Positions 50,098 to 61,475 are shown, counted from the stretch's first letter. The stretch is DNA of 64,000 nt from Balanoglossus misakiensis (GCA_040954595.2 CM082587.2:9672001-9736000), one strand, 5' to 3'. Numbers and translations are program-made. Notes: a model not told the origin generated them from the sequence alone.

Positions 50098-51522
50098 ATG
50101 GCTGTGTCCAAAATATCAATTCAAGAGCGAAGCATTTATGTGCAACACTTGCCTTTTGAATGTACAAAGAAACATTTTAGAGAAGTTATCGAGTTACAGC
50201 TTGGTTTGGCCCAGGTTGATCAAATTTATATTTCTGATAAAGATTCCGCTTTTGTCATATTTGAGAATATAGAATCAGCCACAGCCGCTCTGCCAGTAAT
50301 ACATAAAAGCACTTTTGAAGAAAGCAAATTACGGGCAAGTCGTGTGACCACAGCCCGAGGGTTGGAACTGTGGCATTTAATTGAGGAAACCGAACAAAGT
50401 ACTGGCCTAGATTACAATGAAACCAGTGATCCCAAGACATCCAAACCCAAAGCAGATGTACAGGAAATTATTAACATGTTGAGTTTACTGTCTGAAGCAG
50501 ATAGGAAAGCGGTTGCACAGGCCATATCACCTGCTCCACTGAAACCAATCGTATCAACCCCTATGCCACAGCCGATTCCATTTCCAGCATTTCCAGTACC
50601 AACTTCAGTTGCAGATTCTTCACCATTTATTATGTCTTCACCTGCCCAAGCAGCTGCTGCACAGCCAGCCACAGCCACTACTGCTTTTCACTCGGTGGAA
50701 TTCCCAAGAATAGTCGTCTTCTCTGGCAAAGGTGATGTCACTTATGAAATGTGGCGATATGAAGTTCGAGCACTACAGAGGGAGAATGTGTTTCCGGAGA
50801 CCATAATTATGCAGGCTGTTCGGAAATCCCTACGAGCGTCCGCTGCTGAAGTCCTACTACATATGGGAGAAGACATCACAGTGTCCCGATTGATGGCGAA
50901 GATGGACATGGTCTTTGGGAAAGTATTGCCACCGGAAGCAGTTTTGGAAAAATTCTATACAGCACGACAAACGAAGACAGAAAAGGTAGCAGAATGGGCC
51001 TGTCGCATCGAAGGACTTTTGGATGAACTCAGATCAGGTCAGTCCATCTCTAGTAATTCAGAAGAAACCATGCTTCGAACCAAATTCTTTTCTGGCCTGT
51101 CAGATGAGCACATTAAGAATGCAATCAGACACCGATATGATACAGGAGAAGATTATTCAGGATTGTTGCTAGCCGCAAGAAAGTTTGAAGTAAATAGGGA
51201 GACCACTACCAGGGTTCACCAAGCAACTGTTGCTGACAAGACGATGATAACCAAATTGGAGGAACTTACCAAAGGTCTGAAGAACTTAGCTGAGAAGGTT
51301 GCTGAACTAGAGAAGCGAACTTCAACATCATCAACTCCAGAGTCTACTTTTCGCCGACATGTCAACAATGAAAATGGCCGGGATCGGCGTGGCAACGATG
51401 GAACTCGCCAACCCAAACAAGTTTTCCCAGGCAACTGCTTCAAGTGTGGTGAACATGGACACAAAAAGACAGACTGTCCTTTAAATGGGGAGCGACCAGG
51501 CATCCGGAGGGACATGCGCTAG
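50098..51522 (+). CDS. gag: Gypsy Gag polyprotein
   Basis: 474 residues. Residues about 12-85 look like an RRM fold: an RNP2-like SIYVQHLP, an RNP1-like DSAFVIFEN and a matching alternation of helices and strands. Animal PNMA proteins, domesticated Gypsy gags, have a similar N-terminal RRM-like domain. An Ala/Pro-rich linker follows. Residues about 200-365 are a capsid-like helical region (FSGKGDVTYEMWRYEV...). A basic segment leads to one CCHC zinc knuckle, C447-x2-C450-x4-H455-x4-C460, for RNA binding. The stop lies 14 codons beyond the knuckle. Pol overlaps in the -1 frame. The start is the first ATG giving the full RRM-like domain. Confidence 0.92.
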   Translation: MAVSKISIQERSIYVQHLPFECTKKHFREVIELQLGLAQVDQIYISDKDSAFVIFENIESATAALPVIHKSTFEESKLRASRVTTARGLELWHLIEETEQSTGLDYNETSDPKTSKPKADVQEIINMLSLLSEADRKAVAQAISPAPLKPIVSTPMPQPIPFPAFPVPTSVADSSPFIMSSPAQAAAAQPATATTAFHSVEFPRIVVFSGKGDVTYEMWRYEVRALQRENVFPETIIMQAVRKSLRASAAEVLLHMGEDITVSRLMAKMDMVFGKVLPPEAVLEKFYTARQTKTEKVAEWACRIEGLLDELRSGQSISSNSEETMLRTKFFSGLSDEHIKNAIRHRYDTGEDYSGLLLAARKFEVNRETTTRVHQATVADKTMITKLEELTKGLKNLAEKVAELEKRTSTSSTPESTFRRHVNNENGRDRRGNDGTRQPKQVFPGNCFKCGEHGHKKTDCPLNGERPGIRRDMR

Positions 51523-51526
51523 GTCG
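51480..51526 (+). promoter_or_regulatory. Programmed -1 frameshift site between gag and pol
   Basis: UUUAAAU (51480-51486) matches the X-XXY-YYZ slippery heptamer exactly in the gag frame (CCU UUA AAU). After a 6-nt spacer, a stem forms from CGACC (51493-51497) with GGTCG (51522-51526), with an inner GCAT/ATGC plus CC/GG stem. The pol frame is open from the heptamer through the protease. Position just after the last zinc-knuckle Cys is typical of retroelements. Confidence 0.82.
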
Positions 51527-54500
51527 GAACGGTAACAGTCCCTCTAATGTTATTGATTCGTTAATAGGCCACGCCAATGAAACTGAGATTGTGTTGGAAG
51601 GATCCTCGTGTATTGCGCTGATAGACACCGGGTCCATGGTATCTACTGTTGCTGACACTTTTAACAGAGAGAAGCTACAGAAACCAATTCATGACCTGAA
51701 CAACTTGGTGAAGGTAGAAGGGGCTAGTGGTACAGAAGTTCCTTACCTTGGTTATATTGAAGTTGAAGTGAAATTCCCAGATAGCCATGGACAAGAGATG
51801 TCTAAAGATATATTATTGCTTGTTGTTGAAGACACGGAATATAATCAGATGGTTCCAGTTGTGATAGGCACAAATGTTCTCCAACATTTTGTGGATGAAG
51901 ATACACAGTACAATACAGACCTATCCTCAGTATGGAGACTAGCATACCAAGCGACTATCCACCGGCAGAGGGCCGAAGGTAGGACATTTACAGTTACCAC
52001 TACTAAACCCACAACCATTGGACCATACGAACGCACAGTCATCCATGGATTTTGCAGAGTGGACCTAAGAAATTGTCAATCAGTAGTTGTGGTGGAACCA
52101 GAAAATGACAGACTTTTACCTGGTGGTTTACTTGTTACTCCAGCCGTGTTGAAGTTAGAGCCTCGTGGTAATTCGTGTCGAATCCCAGTAATGGTGACCA
52201 ACTATGGAGCACGTGCTGTCACAGTTCCCCCTAAAAGCACCCTATGTAACATGAACTTAGCATCTAATGTCTCACAGCCTTTAGATCCATATGGAGATGA
52301 TATTGATACAAACTCAGATGGGACCACCTCACCAAAAGTACCCGATTGGCTGATAAAAGACCTGGGATTACAAGAGGCAGATACAGAATTAACAGAAATC
52401 CAGAAAGACCAAGCCTTGGCTACCATTGGTAAATGGCAAACCGTGTTCTCTACAGGTGAGAGAGATTTGGGACACACAACATTGGTAACACATTCGATAA
52501 AGTTAACGGATGAAACCCCCTTTAAAGATAAATACCGTCGAATCCCTATGGGTATGTACGAAGAATTGCAACAGTACCTGCAAGATATGCTACAGAGTGG
52601 TGTGATTAGAGAATCAAACAGCCCGTGGTCCTCAAATGTTGTATGTGTCAGAAAACCTGATGGGAAGCTGAGGGTGTGTATTGATTATAGACGTCTCAAC
52701 GCCAAAACCATTAAAGACGCTTACGCATTACCCCGGGTATTGGATACGCTTGATAACCTTAGTAACGCCGAGTGGTTTTCATCGCTTGATCTACGGTCTG
52801 GATATTACCAAGTAGAGATGGCGGAAGACGACAAAGCGAAGACAGCTTTCACGGTGGGAAACTTCGGCTTATTTGAATTCAACCGTATGTCTATGGGTCT
52901 GACCAACGCACCTGCAACTTTCCAGCGTCTCATGGAGAAGTGTTTTGGAGAATTGGCGTTCAGAGAATGTTGTGTGTATTTAGATGACATCATAGTATTT
53001 TCGAAGACTTTTGAAGACCACCTCAATAGATTGGAGCGGGTATTCCAGCGGCTGGCATCACATGGATTAAAGTTGAAGGCAACGAAATGTGTTTTATTCC
53101 AGAAGAAGGTGAAATATCTTGGACACGTGGTATCAGCCGACGGAATTACAACGGACCCAGACAAGGTAGCAGCTCTGAAGGAATGGCCAATACCCACTAC
53201 TGTAACAGAACTGAGAAGATTTCTTGGATTTGCAGGGTATTACAGGAGATTTATCCAAAGCTACAGTAATATTGCCAAGCCACTTAACGACTTGCTGTGT
53301 GGACGTCAGTCAAGGAATAAGGCGGGAAAATTTGAAAAACTCCAGTGGGGACAACAGGAACAACAAGCTTTCGACACTCTGAGGAAGAGCCTAATGTCGT
53401 CACCAATACTAGCCTTTGCTGACTACTCACTTCCATTTGAAATACATACTGATGCAAGTTCCACAGGTCTGGGAGCAGTGCTGTATCAACGCCAGAAAGG
53501 TATTCTCAGAGTAATTGCCTATGCAAGTAGAGGACTCACCAAGTCTGAAAGTAATTATCCAGCTCATAAATTAGAATTTTTGGCACTGAAATGGGCCGTC
53601 ACCAAGAAGTTCAACGACTACCTGTATGGAAGCAAATTCACTGTGTTTACAGACAACAACCCTTTGACGTATGTGTTAACTTCTGCGAAACTGGATGCGG
53701 TGGGACACAGATGGTTGTCAGACTTGTCATTGTACGACTTCTCTATTGTTTACCGGAGTGGTAAGAAGAATATAGAGGCTGACGCTTTGTCTAGGATTCC
53801 ATGGAATAGAGAGAATCCAGAGACGGAAACCAATCTGGGAGCCGATGTAGTCCAGGCGCTTTGTCGAGCAACAGAAGGTCCATACGTAACTTCATTCGGA
53901 ATGGTAGCAGATGAGGACAGACCTGCAGTAGTTCAAGGTGGGGATGATGTGTTCTGGAAGACGGAGCAGTCCAAAGATTCAATAATACGGTATGTGACTG
54001 ATCAGCTTGAAAAGGACCACAAACCACTTATGAGAGATCATACAGGAGATATCAGACTACTTATACGAGATTGGAAACGCCTTGTTCTGAAGAATGGAGT
54101 CCTATACAGGAAATGCTTCATCGATGATATACAATATTTGCAACTTGTCTTACCAGTACACCATAGAAAAGATGTCCTGGAGGAACTACATGATAAACTT
54201 GGACACTTTGGCCAAGATAAAACCCTGGATCTGGTACGACGAAGATTCTACTGGCCTAGGATGTCGATGGATGTTCAAAAGAAAGTGGAACATTGTTTAC
54301 CATGCATTCGCAGGAAAAGTTCAACTTCCTTACCCAGAACTCCCTTGGTTAATATTCACACATCACAACCGATGGAAATGGTGTGCATCGACTTTCTCCA
54401 TATACCAACACCAGATCAAGGATATAGCAACATATTAGTGATGACGGACCATTTCACTCGATACGCTATAGCAGTACCTACAAAGAACCAGTCTGCCAAA

Positions 54501-55739
54501 ACAACTGCCAAAGCATTGTTTGAACATTTGATTTTGCATTATGGGTTCCCAGGACGATTACACAGTGACCAGGGGCGAAACTTTGAGTCGTCTACAATTC
54601 AGGAACTTTGCCGAATAGCTAATATTAAGAAGTCCAGGACCACTCCATACCACCCCCAGGGAAATGGAATGTGCGAACGATTTAATAAGACGTTATTACA
54701 GATGCTTGGAACTATGAATGAAGACAACAAAACAAGATGGGCTTCACATGTCAATACGATGGTTAATGCCTATAATTCTACAAAGCATGAAAGCACCGGA
54801 TATTCACCTTTCTTTTTGATGTTTGGTCGTGAACCAAGACTGCCTATAGATGTATCTGGACATGCAGACCAGACCAACCTAGAATATGGTGGAACAGTTT
54901 CAGATTATGTGACGAAACTTGCCGAACGGTTGGATTACGCCTATAAAGTAGCAACGGAACGGTCTGTTAAGTCTGGTGAACGGCAGAAGAAGTCATATGA
55001 TAGAAAAGTGAAGGTGGCCATAATACAACCTGGTGATACTGTGTTGGTGAAGAATACAGGACCTAAAGACAATTACAAATTGGCAGACCAATGGGAAAAG
55101 GATCCATATACAGTGATTTCACAGCCCATAGAAGACATTCCAGTATACGTGGTACAAAAACAAGTTAAGGGTGGAAGGAAGCGGACACTACATAGAAATT
55201 TGCTACTCCCAATACCAATAATTCCGGACGAACTGGATGACGATGTTAACACCAAGATGACGCAGCGTGATGTTAAGCAGAGTGTACCGGGTGTTATCAA
55301 CGATGCTACCCAGGATGCAGTGGACGAAGAGGATGACGGCATTGGTAAATTGCAATTCGTGTCAACTATCAACTTGCCAACAGAACACAATGCTCTTAAT
55401 CCTACTGCTGCAGAATTCATCCCATCCAGAAGAGAAAGTTCCCTGATGGACAACCCCACAGGTATGGTTAATCCGGATGGACCTTCTCAAATACTTACCT
55501 CAGATTTCTCGAATCATATTTTGCAAAGTACGGATGGTTGGTCATCGAGCGATCCAGATGGTATCACTCCTGCTACAACCAACATCAGTCCTGACTCCAG
55601 TAGTAGTACTCAACCTGAACCACGCTATCCTACACGACAGAGACGACCTCCAGATAGATATAGTCCCGAACAATGGAATCTAAAACAGTTTGCTCATACG
55701 ACTTTATCTTCTATACCATTTATTAATTGCCACTATTAA
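51480..55739 (+). CDS. pol: Gypsy Pol polyprotein (expressed by -1 frameshift)
   Basis: The open frame runs without interruption from the slippery site to the TAA at 55737-55739. Numbering here is from the GTG at 51591. The aspartic protease site is IDTGS (Asp12). Reverse transcriptase includes SPWSSNVVCVRKPDG, the fingers/palm region and YLDD at 463-466. RNase H has HTDASSTGLGAVLY (Asp621). Integrase has an HHCC zinc region (H...H, CLPC) and the D934, D993, E1029 triad with exact D-35-E spacing; a GPY/F-like basic region (GDTVLVKNTGP...) follows. A hydrophilic Ser/Pro/Thr tail of about 180 residues ends the protein. The functions are protein processing, reverse transcription and integration. 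It is full length with no missing catalytic residue. Confidence 0.96.
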   Translation, partial: FKWGATRHPEGHALGRNGNSPSNVIDSLIGHANETEIVLEGSSCIALIDTGSMVSTVADTFNREKLQKPIHDLNNLVKVEGASGTEVPYLGYIEVEVKFPDSHGQEMSKDILLLVVEDTEYNQMVPVVIGTNVLQHFVDEDTQYNTDLSSVWRLAYQATIHRQRAEGRTFTVTTTKPTTIGPYERTVIHGFCRVDLRNCQSVVVVEPENDRLLPGGLLVTPAVLKLEPRGNSCRIPVMVTNYGARAVTVPPKSTLCNMNLASNVSQPLDPYGDDIDTNSDGTTSPKVPDWLIKDLGLQEADTELTEIQKDQALATIGKWQTVFSTGERDLGHTTLVTHSIKLTDETPFKDKYRRIPMGMYEELQQYLQDMLQSGVIRESNSPWSSNVVCVRKPDGKLRVCIDYRRLNAKTIKDAYALPRVLDTLDNLSNAEWFSSLDLRSGYYQVEMAEDDKAKTAFTVGNFGLFEFNRMSMGLTNAPATFQRLMEKCFGELAFRECCVYLDDIIVFSKTFEDHLNRLERVFQRLASHGLKLKATKCVLFQKKVKYLGHVVSADGITTDPDKVAALKEWPIPTTVTELRRFLGFAGYYRRFIQSYSNIAKPLNDLLCGRQSRNKAGKFEKLQWGQQEQQAFDTLRKSLMSSPILAFADYSLPFEIHTDASSTGLGAVLYQRQKGILRVIAYASRGLTKSESNYPAHKLEFLALKWAVTKKFNDYLYGSKFTVFTDNNPLTYVLTSAKLDAVGHRWLSDLSLYDFSIVYRSGKKNIEADALSRIPWNRENPETETNLGADVVQALCRATEGPYVTSFGMVADEDRPAVVQGGDDVFWKTEQSKDSIIRYVTDQLEKDHKPLMRDHTGDIRLLIRDWKRLVLKNGVLYRKCFIDDIQYLQLVLPVHHRKDVLEELHDKLGHFGQDKTLDLVRRRFYWPRMSMDVQKKVEHCLPCIRRKSSTSLPRTPLVNIHTSQPMEMVCIDFLHIPTPDQGYSNILVMTDHFTRYAIAVPTKNQSAKTTAKALFEHLILHYGFPGRLHSDQGRNFESSTIQELCRIANIKKSRTTPYHPQGNGMCERFNKTLLQMLGTMNEDNKTRWASHVNTMVNAYNSTKHESTGYSPFFLMFGREPRLPIDVSGHADQTNLEYGGTVSDYVTKLAERLDYAYKVATERSVKSGERQKKSYDRKVKVAIIQPGDTVLVKNTGPKDNYKLADQWEKDPYTVISQPIEDIPVYVVQKQVKGGRKRTLHRNLLLPIPIIPDELDDDVNTKMTQRDVKQSVPGVINDATQDAVDEEDDGIGKLQFVSTINLPTEHNALNPTAAEFIPSRRESSLMDNPTGMVNPDGPSQILTSDFSNHILQSTDGWSSSDPDGITPATTNISPDSSSSTQPEPRYPTRQRRPPDRYSPEQWNLKQFAHTTLSSIPFINCHY

Positions 55740-55798
55740 TCAAATATCTTTAACTTACTTTAAATGACGAGGACGCCATTTCTCCTCGCAGGGGTGCG

Positions 55799-56440
55799 TG
55801 TAACGGCCTTGTTGATCCATTGAATTTGTATACATGTATATCTGTATGTATGTTATACCTGTATCTTATAGTAATTAGTTATTCAATTATTCATATGACG
55901 TAATAGTACTTACCTTCAATTGGTTGATCTTAATTATATGCAAACCACCTGGAAGTTTCATTTGACCAATGAACACAAGCTAATCTGGCACTATGATGTA
56001 ATTGCTGATATAAAAGGACATGGTGCATAAAATTGGTCAGTTCACCTCTGTAGCCAGACCGGCCACACACGTTGGAACTGACATGTATTTGTTCCATTTC
56101 AGGTTAGTTTCCTTGTACCTTACCTGTTGCTTGAAGCTTTGTATTTTGGTGCATTCTACCGACTCATTTCAGCACAAGTAATTGGTGTCGTTAACTTGCG
56201 TCAATTTTCCAATTGTATGTCTATATTTTTCACTTGAATGAATTTTGGTGTATTCTGTTGGAGGTGAACTCCCATACATGTGTGTAATTTAGCAGTTCAC
56301 CTCTGTAGCCAGACCGGCCACACACGTTGGAACTGACATGTATTTGTTCCATTTCAGTTATTAAATGTAAGGCCTATGTCTTTGTTACCCGTAACCTGTT
56401 TGGTGTGAATATGTTGGAATGAACGGCGACAACCGTGACA
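55799..56440 (+). repeat. 3' LTR
   Basis: 642 bp, the same length as the 5' LTR and identical in every stretch compared by eye, including both copies of the 65-bp repeat. It is preceded by CTCGCAGGGGTGCG, a weak candidate polypurine tract. Reading the minus strand from the YqaJ exon, it supplies about 17 foreign codons and a stop. Confidence 0.98.
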
Positions 56441-59400
56441 TTTTCATTGTAAACCTGTCAACTGCAGATATTCCAGGTTCATCCATTGACAGAAACCATT
56501 CTCTCACAAGTTTACAATGGCTGGCAGAGGATGTGTACCCTTTCTTTTCCAACTCATCCTGGACTTCTTCAGAAAACATAATGAGTGCAAAATCAGTACA
56601 CTGCATATCCAGACTTTCTTCAACCATACCAAGTTTCAGCTGTGTAGTGTTGTCTGCTGCTACTTCTAAGAAGTGCCTCTTTTTTGCTTGCCCAAGGTCC
56701 CTCTTGCACAAAGCAGATCTATGCCTGGTCAACAAGTGATGAGGGTCTATTTTCCTAACTAAAAGTTCATCCCGTTTTGTGGAATATTCTGGTATGTAGA
56801 ACCAATTTATCCCAGAGTGTTCATTTAATTCAGGAATATCCATGTTGTGCTTGATTTTGGACTCACGTTTCCACTTTTCCACTCTTTCTTGAAATTTCCA
56901 ATTAGCATAAGAAACAGAAAGAGCGTTCTTTGCGTAGCCTTTGCTATTCAAAATATTCAGGCACAAAACTGACAGTTTATGGGGTGACTTTGAACTTCTT
57001 GAAGTGCTGACTTCACCAGGGATATGGAGAACATTCTTCAAGCACCTGAGAAGAGCTTCCTTGCGACCAGCCATTGTGACATTTTGGTGTTTATGTTCCT
57101 TCAGGTATTTTAATATTACTTTCAATTCCAAAACCGTAAGCCTGGAAAGACTTTCGCAGCTTTGCAGTTGTTGTCCTATATCATTGATACCCTTATTATT
57201 CCATTTCGTTGTTTGATCTTTCAGCAATGTTAAAATATTGTGAATATCATTTTCATGTAGTACAGAGTTAATCTCATCAGAATGCAAATCCAAGTCAATT
57301 TCTGTCGATGTAACTCTTTCTTCTCTTTCATCTTCTGATGCATCACTGTTACTTGAACTACTGTTCCGTCCTTCATTGTTGGTGTCTTCATCTTCATCGA
57401 GATCTATGTTAACCAAATTCCTTTCAACCACTTCTTCCTGTTGTTTTTGTTGCTGTTGATTTTCATTGTCCATTAATGTCTCATCCTCCAGTGAAATAAC
57501 ACATTCTGGAAGCTCTGCCATTAATTGCTGAACCAGCTGCCTATCAGGCTCTTCTATTTGTTGTGACACTTCTTTGTGATCATTGCTGTTTAAAAGAGCA
57601 ACTACTGTCTGTGGAACCTTGACACTTTCACGGTGACCAAGTGTAATAGTAATTACACCACCCACATTTACAGTTTTCTTGATGATATCTTCCATCTTTG
57701 CTACTTTATTGACATTTCTTATTTCTGAGATAATTTGATTCTTTGGCATCTGACATACCTCCTTCCAGAACATCCTCTGCAATTCCATAAGAGTTAAAGG
57801 CTGTCCATCCTTGCTGGTTTGCAACAAAGGTAAACACTGGCCGTCAAAGCTCTGCACAGGACAGTGAATTCCTCTGCTATGGCAGTAATCCAGAACATCT
57901 TCTAATATACCTCTAACAACACTGGTTGGTAAACTGTAACCCCTCAGAAAATAGCAAACAGGTGTCCCATGTGTCAGTTCAGCAGACCATAATCTGTCCG
58001 TGTTGCTGGCGACAAGTGCTACAACTTCAGTAGCTTTCTTCCTTGATAATTGGTAGTGCTGCTTCATGTAGTAGATAACTTCATTCAAAATGTCACCAAG
58101 TTGTGATAATGGAAGCTCTTGCATCTTGGGAGGTGAATTTGTAACAAAGCTGTTGTGTATCTCATTTGATGTGTATGGATTAGGATTATCTTCAGATATT
58201 GTAACAATCCTGTCTTCAAATAAACATGCGTGTACTGATGTCAATTCACCAACAACTTTGCAATACTTTGGAATATTGGTTCCGACCATTTCTTTAATAG
58301 CCTTTGCTGTGGTAGAAAGCTTGCTTGGACATCTTGTCACTTCTCTACCATAAATATCATTGAGCTCCTTCTCAATGAGAGGCCAGATTTCATCATCTTT
58401 TTCTACCCTGAATGCCTTGGTTGTTTCTTCTGTCCATACACAAAATAAACACCACTGAATGTTTGGCTTACTCCTTATTTCTGATTGTACTTGTAAGTAG
58501 TAGCGTTTTGGAATGGTATCTGGTATTTTACCACTTTTTGGGCATTTACACTCCACAGCAGCTATGTCTTCATGGCTGATGTTACAATGAAGGAATCCAT
58601 CCGGTGAAATAACCATGTCAACATTCCCAACTGTCAGCTTGAAAGCACCAACTTCCAACAGACAACAATTTGGAAACAGTGCAGGTAAAAACTTGGTTGC
58701 CAATGTAGCCAATGAGCATATTTCATGCTTGGTACCCCAATCCATAGCTTCCTGAGTAGACTTGTCAGGTGGTGGCTTTTCAAATCCAAGCACTTTTTGC
58801 TGATAATGCTCCCTTTGAGCTTTTAAGCCCGCACAGCCAACAGCATTAAATAGTGTGCTTGCAGTAGCTTTCACATCTTTACGTGCCTGAAACCATAATG
58901 AAGATCTCTGCTTGATGTATGGGAGTCCTTTGTTGATTACAGACTGGGCAAAGTTCTCAAGATGTTCTTCGCCACTACCAAGAAAGAGATCTATATCATG
59001 CAAAGCATGGTACCTGCTGCATTCTTCAATGCGAACTATTGGCAATGATACCCAATGAGCTGGGTCACTAACCAATGCAGCACAGGCTTCTGCAATACGC
59101 TCTCTGAGCTGGTCACCAATGGCATTAAGTTCTTTGAGTTCCACTATGTTTGCTGTCACTACACTTATTGGGTATTGGTACTTTGGTGATCCAGCGTCAA
59201 CTGCTGCACGAGCTCTTAGCTTTTCCAATGCGTAACTCTTCTTCTCAAGTGTGTTTCTTGTTTCAGACTTCTTCACTGAAAGTGTCGTCAATACATTCCG
59301 AAGCCTTTCCAATGTTCTGCTTGTATCAATGTTATACGAGCATGATCCTGTATCAGTGCACACCTGCTTCTTGATGGATTTCACATACTGTACTTCTTCT

Positions 59401-60583
59401 AAATGAACTTGTTTTTTTACTTCTGGTGACACACTACCAATTTCATTCTCTCTGCCAAGGAGATTTATGTCCCCTTTATCACCTTTCACACCAGGTGAAA
59501 CCTTCTTTCCATCAAGTGAAATGCAAATACTGGTATCTTGATGCGCAACTGCAAGTTTGTTGACAATGTTCACACATATCCCAGGTGGAATACTTTTCGG
59601 CCACTCACCATTATAAGGATCAAATGATTTCAAAACATCCTCATTTGGGATTGCAAGGATAATATCTGCTTCATCTCCTGAAAAACTGCCTTTCTCTCCT
59701 TTATTCAGTAGAACTGTCCCTGCATGCTTCCATCCAGACAGAAAACGAAGGGGAGCTCCACCAAACTTATTTATAAATGTCTTCCAGAAAATTTTACTCT
59801 TGTGACTGAATCTCATTTCTGTCAGAGAAGATGAATTAAGTGCCTTCACTGTATCCAAAAATATGTGATATGTTACACTGTCTGGTTTGAGTGATCCATT
59901 ACCAATGCACAGTAGAAGTTCTTTAAGTAAGTTTCCTTCTTCAAACTCACTCAGAATACTGAAACAAAGGTCAATCAAATTACTCATAGCAGAGTCCTGT
60001 CTGTTTGTGATATTTTCAGACTCCACACTACCTCTCCCAATCGAATCATCATCAGGCAAGTTTGAAGTTGATATGTCTTGTGAAGGACCAACACCATTTT
60101 CTCTAGCATCAGTAGTTGCAGATGATGGGTGTACACCAGACGCAACTTCTGTTTGTTCTGGCATCTTATTGTTTACATCTTCAGGTGACTGAAAACTTTT
60201 ACAGGCTGGTATACTAAGGATGGAACCACCACAGCCACACACATCACATATTTCGCACGCTATGAGTAATGAATGGTGACATGGACTCGCTGTGCTCTTA
60301 TTTGGATGTTTAAGTCTGTTGGTCGTTCCACAATTTGAACAAAGTATGCCATAAACCTCATCAGAACCAATCAAAATGTCAGATATCTTGATACTAGTAT
60401 GACATGTCATACACACCAGTTCATCATGACTTGTATCCTCATCAAAGGGAGCTGTCCGTTCCTCGGGAATCACTGCAATTTCTTTTGGTGACACTGGATA
60501 AATACATCTACTTCGATACTTCACAGGTGTACTATGACACAATGGTTTTGATACCTCCTCCTCCTCCTCTTCATGGTTAAAAT

Positions 60584-60953
60584 CTATATAAAAAATGTAT
60601 GCAATTGTCAAAGCAAAATATAACAAATCAATCCTGCGGATTCCAACAGGTCACTTTAAAATTTTTCAGTTTTCTACAACATCATAAACTGTACATGATA
60701 GAATGGTGATAGTACACCATGGACACTCAAAGAAATTGTATTTTCTTCCTGTGTCTGCTATAGGAGGAAATAACTCATTTCCCACTCAAAACTACCCAAA
60801 GTTAACCCTTTCACCACCATGGTTCAGTCCAAGCCCATTGTTTTCTATGGTAAGGTTGAACCACTATTAAAGGGAAGTGGGGGTGAAAGGCTTAAATAAC
60901 CGCAGTATGATATCTTTGCATTTACACTTTACAAGTAACTCTTTTAAACTTAC
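60584..60953 (-). other. Intron 2 of the YqaJ gene
   Basis: The donor is GTAAGTTTAAAAG after TACAGTG and the acceptor TTTTTTATATAG before ATTTTAACC; the phase is kept (G plus AT). It contains the short TTAA-flanked element at 60806-60891. Confidence 0.75.
60806..60891. mobile_element. 86-bp TTAA-flanked MITE
   Basis: The ends CCCTTTCACC and GGTGAAAGGC are inverted, and TTAA occurs on both sides (60802-60805 and 60892-60895), the target duplication of piggyBac- and Kolobok-type elements. CCCTTT ends resemble piggyBac. There is no coding capacity. It sits in intron 2 of the YqaJ gene. Confidence 0.6.
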
Positions 60954-61049
60954 CACTGTATGTGTCAGTCCTTTTTCTCCTTTTATGTCTGTCTAATGAT
61001 AAAAAGAGTTTTGATTTCCGTTTTCTACATGGCCTGTTTTCTGGTGTTT

Positions 61050-61272
61050 CTACATTAAAAAAGTAAATGATGTAATTATAAAACTTCAGAAAACATTCAA
61101 AATTGATTTTAAAACAAAAAAATATATTCTACCAAAAAGGAAAGTTTGGGGCTAAATCGTACAGTATAACAATAATGAAAGAAAAAAAATGTTGCCGGTT
61201 TCAATGTGAGTTGAATTGGTAGAAAAATGCAAATGAACCGATTTTACTTATTTATTCAACAAGCAAACTTAA
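61050..61272 (-). other. Intron 1 of the YqaJ gene, unique part
   Basis: Intron 1 runs from the donor GTGAGTATT beside 61711 to the acceptor TTAATGTAG beside 61049. Its first part lies in the terminal inverted repeat. This remaining stretch is AT-rich, with nothing recognised. Confidence 0.65.
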
Positions 61273-61392
61273 CCATATTTGTAAACAAACAAACAAACAA
61301 ACAAACAAACACACACACATACATACATACACACACACACACATACATACATACATACTACAAACAAGGAGGAAGAGCTGCCTGTGGTATTG

Positions 61393-61475
61393 CTGCAGTT
61401 TGCAGCCCCTCCATCTCCCCTGGGCGATTTTTGGTTTTCGCCCAGGGGAGATGGAGGGGCTGCAGACTGCAGCAA
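61393..61475. mobile_element. Small hairpin (foldback) insertion in the right inverted repeat
   Basis: Two arms of 36 bp (35/36 complementary; GCTGCAGTTTGCAGCCCC type) surround a loop of about 10 nt (TTTTGGTTT). The hairpin is absent from the left inverted repeat, where CCTGTGGTATTGCCAGG is continuous. CCTGTGGTATTGC is duplicated on both sides (61381-61393 and 61476-61488), giving an 8-13 bp target duplication. The empty site is therefore in the same window. Confidence 0.85.

Larger units (their letters stand above)
48383..56440 (+). mobile_element. Intact-looking Ty3/Gypsy LTR retrotransposon
   Basis: The element is 8058 bp with two 642-bp LTRs (TGTAAC...TGACA) that appear identical by eye, a tRNA-Ser-type primer-binding site, gag, and pol in the -1 frame. 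TTTT occurs on both sides (48379-48382 and 56441-56444), a 4-bp target duplication. Pol order is protease, reverse transcriptase, RNase H, integrase, as in Metaviridae. No stop or frameshift interrupts the genes. It lies antisense in the largest exon of the YqaJ gene. Identical LTRs and intact frames indicate a very recent insertion. No clear env was found; the pol frame carries a hydrophilic tail instead. Confidence 0.98.

Noticed and set aside
56385-56440. C-terminal residues SRLSPFIPTYSHQTGYG as part of the YqaJ protein
   Set aside because: They are encoded by the antisense Gypsy LTR; the true exon continues on the far side of the insertion.
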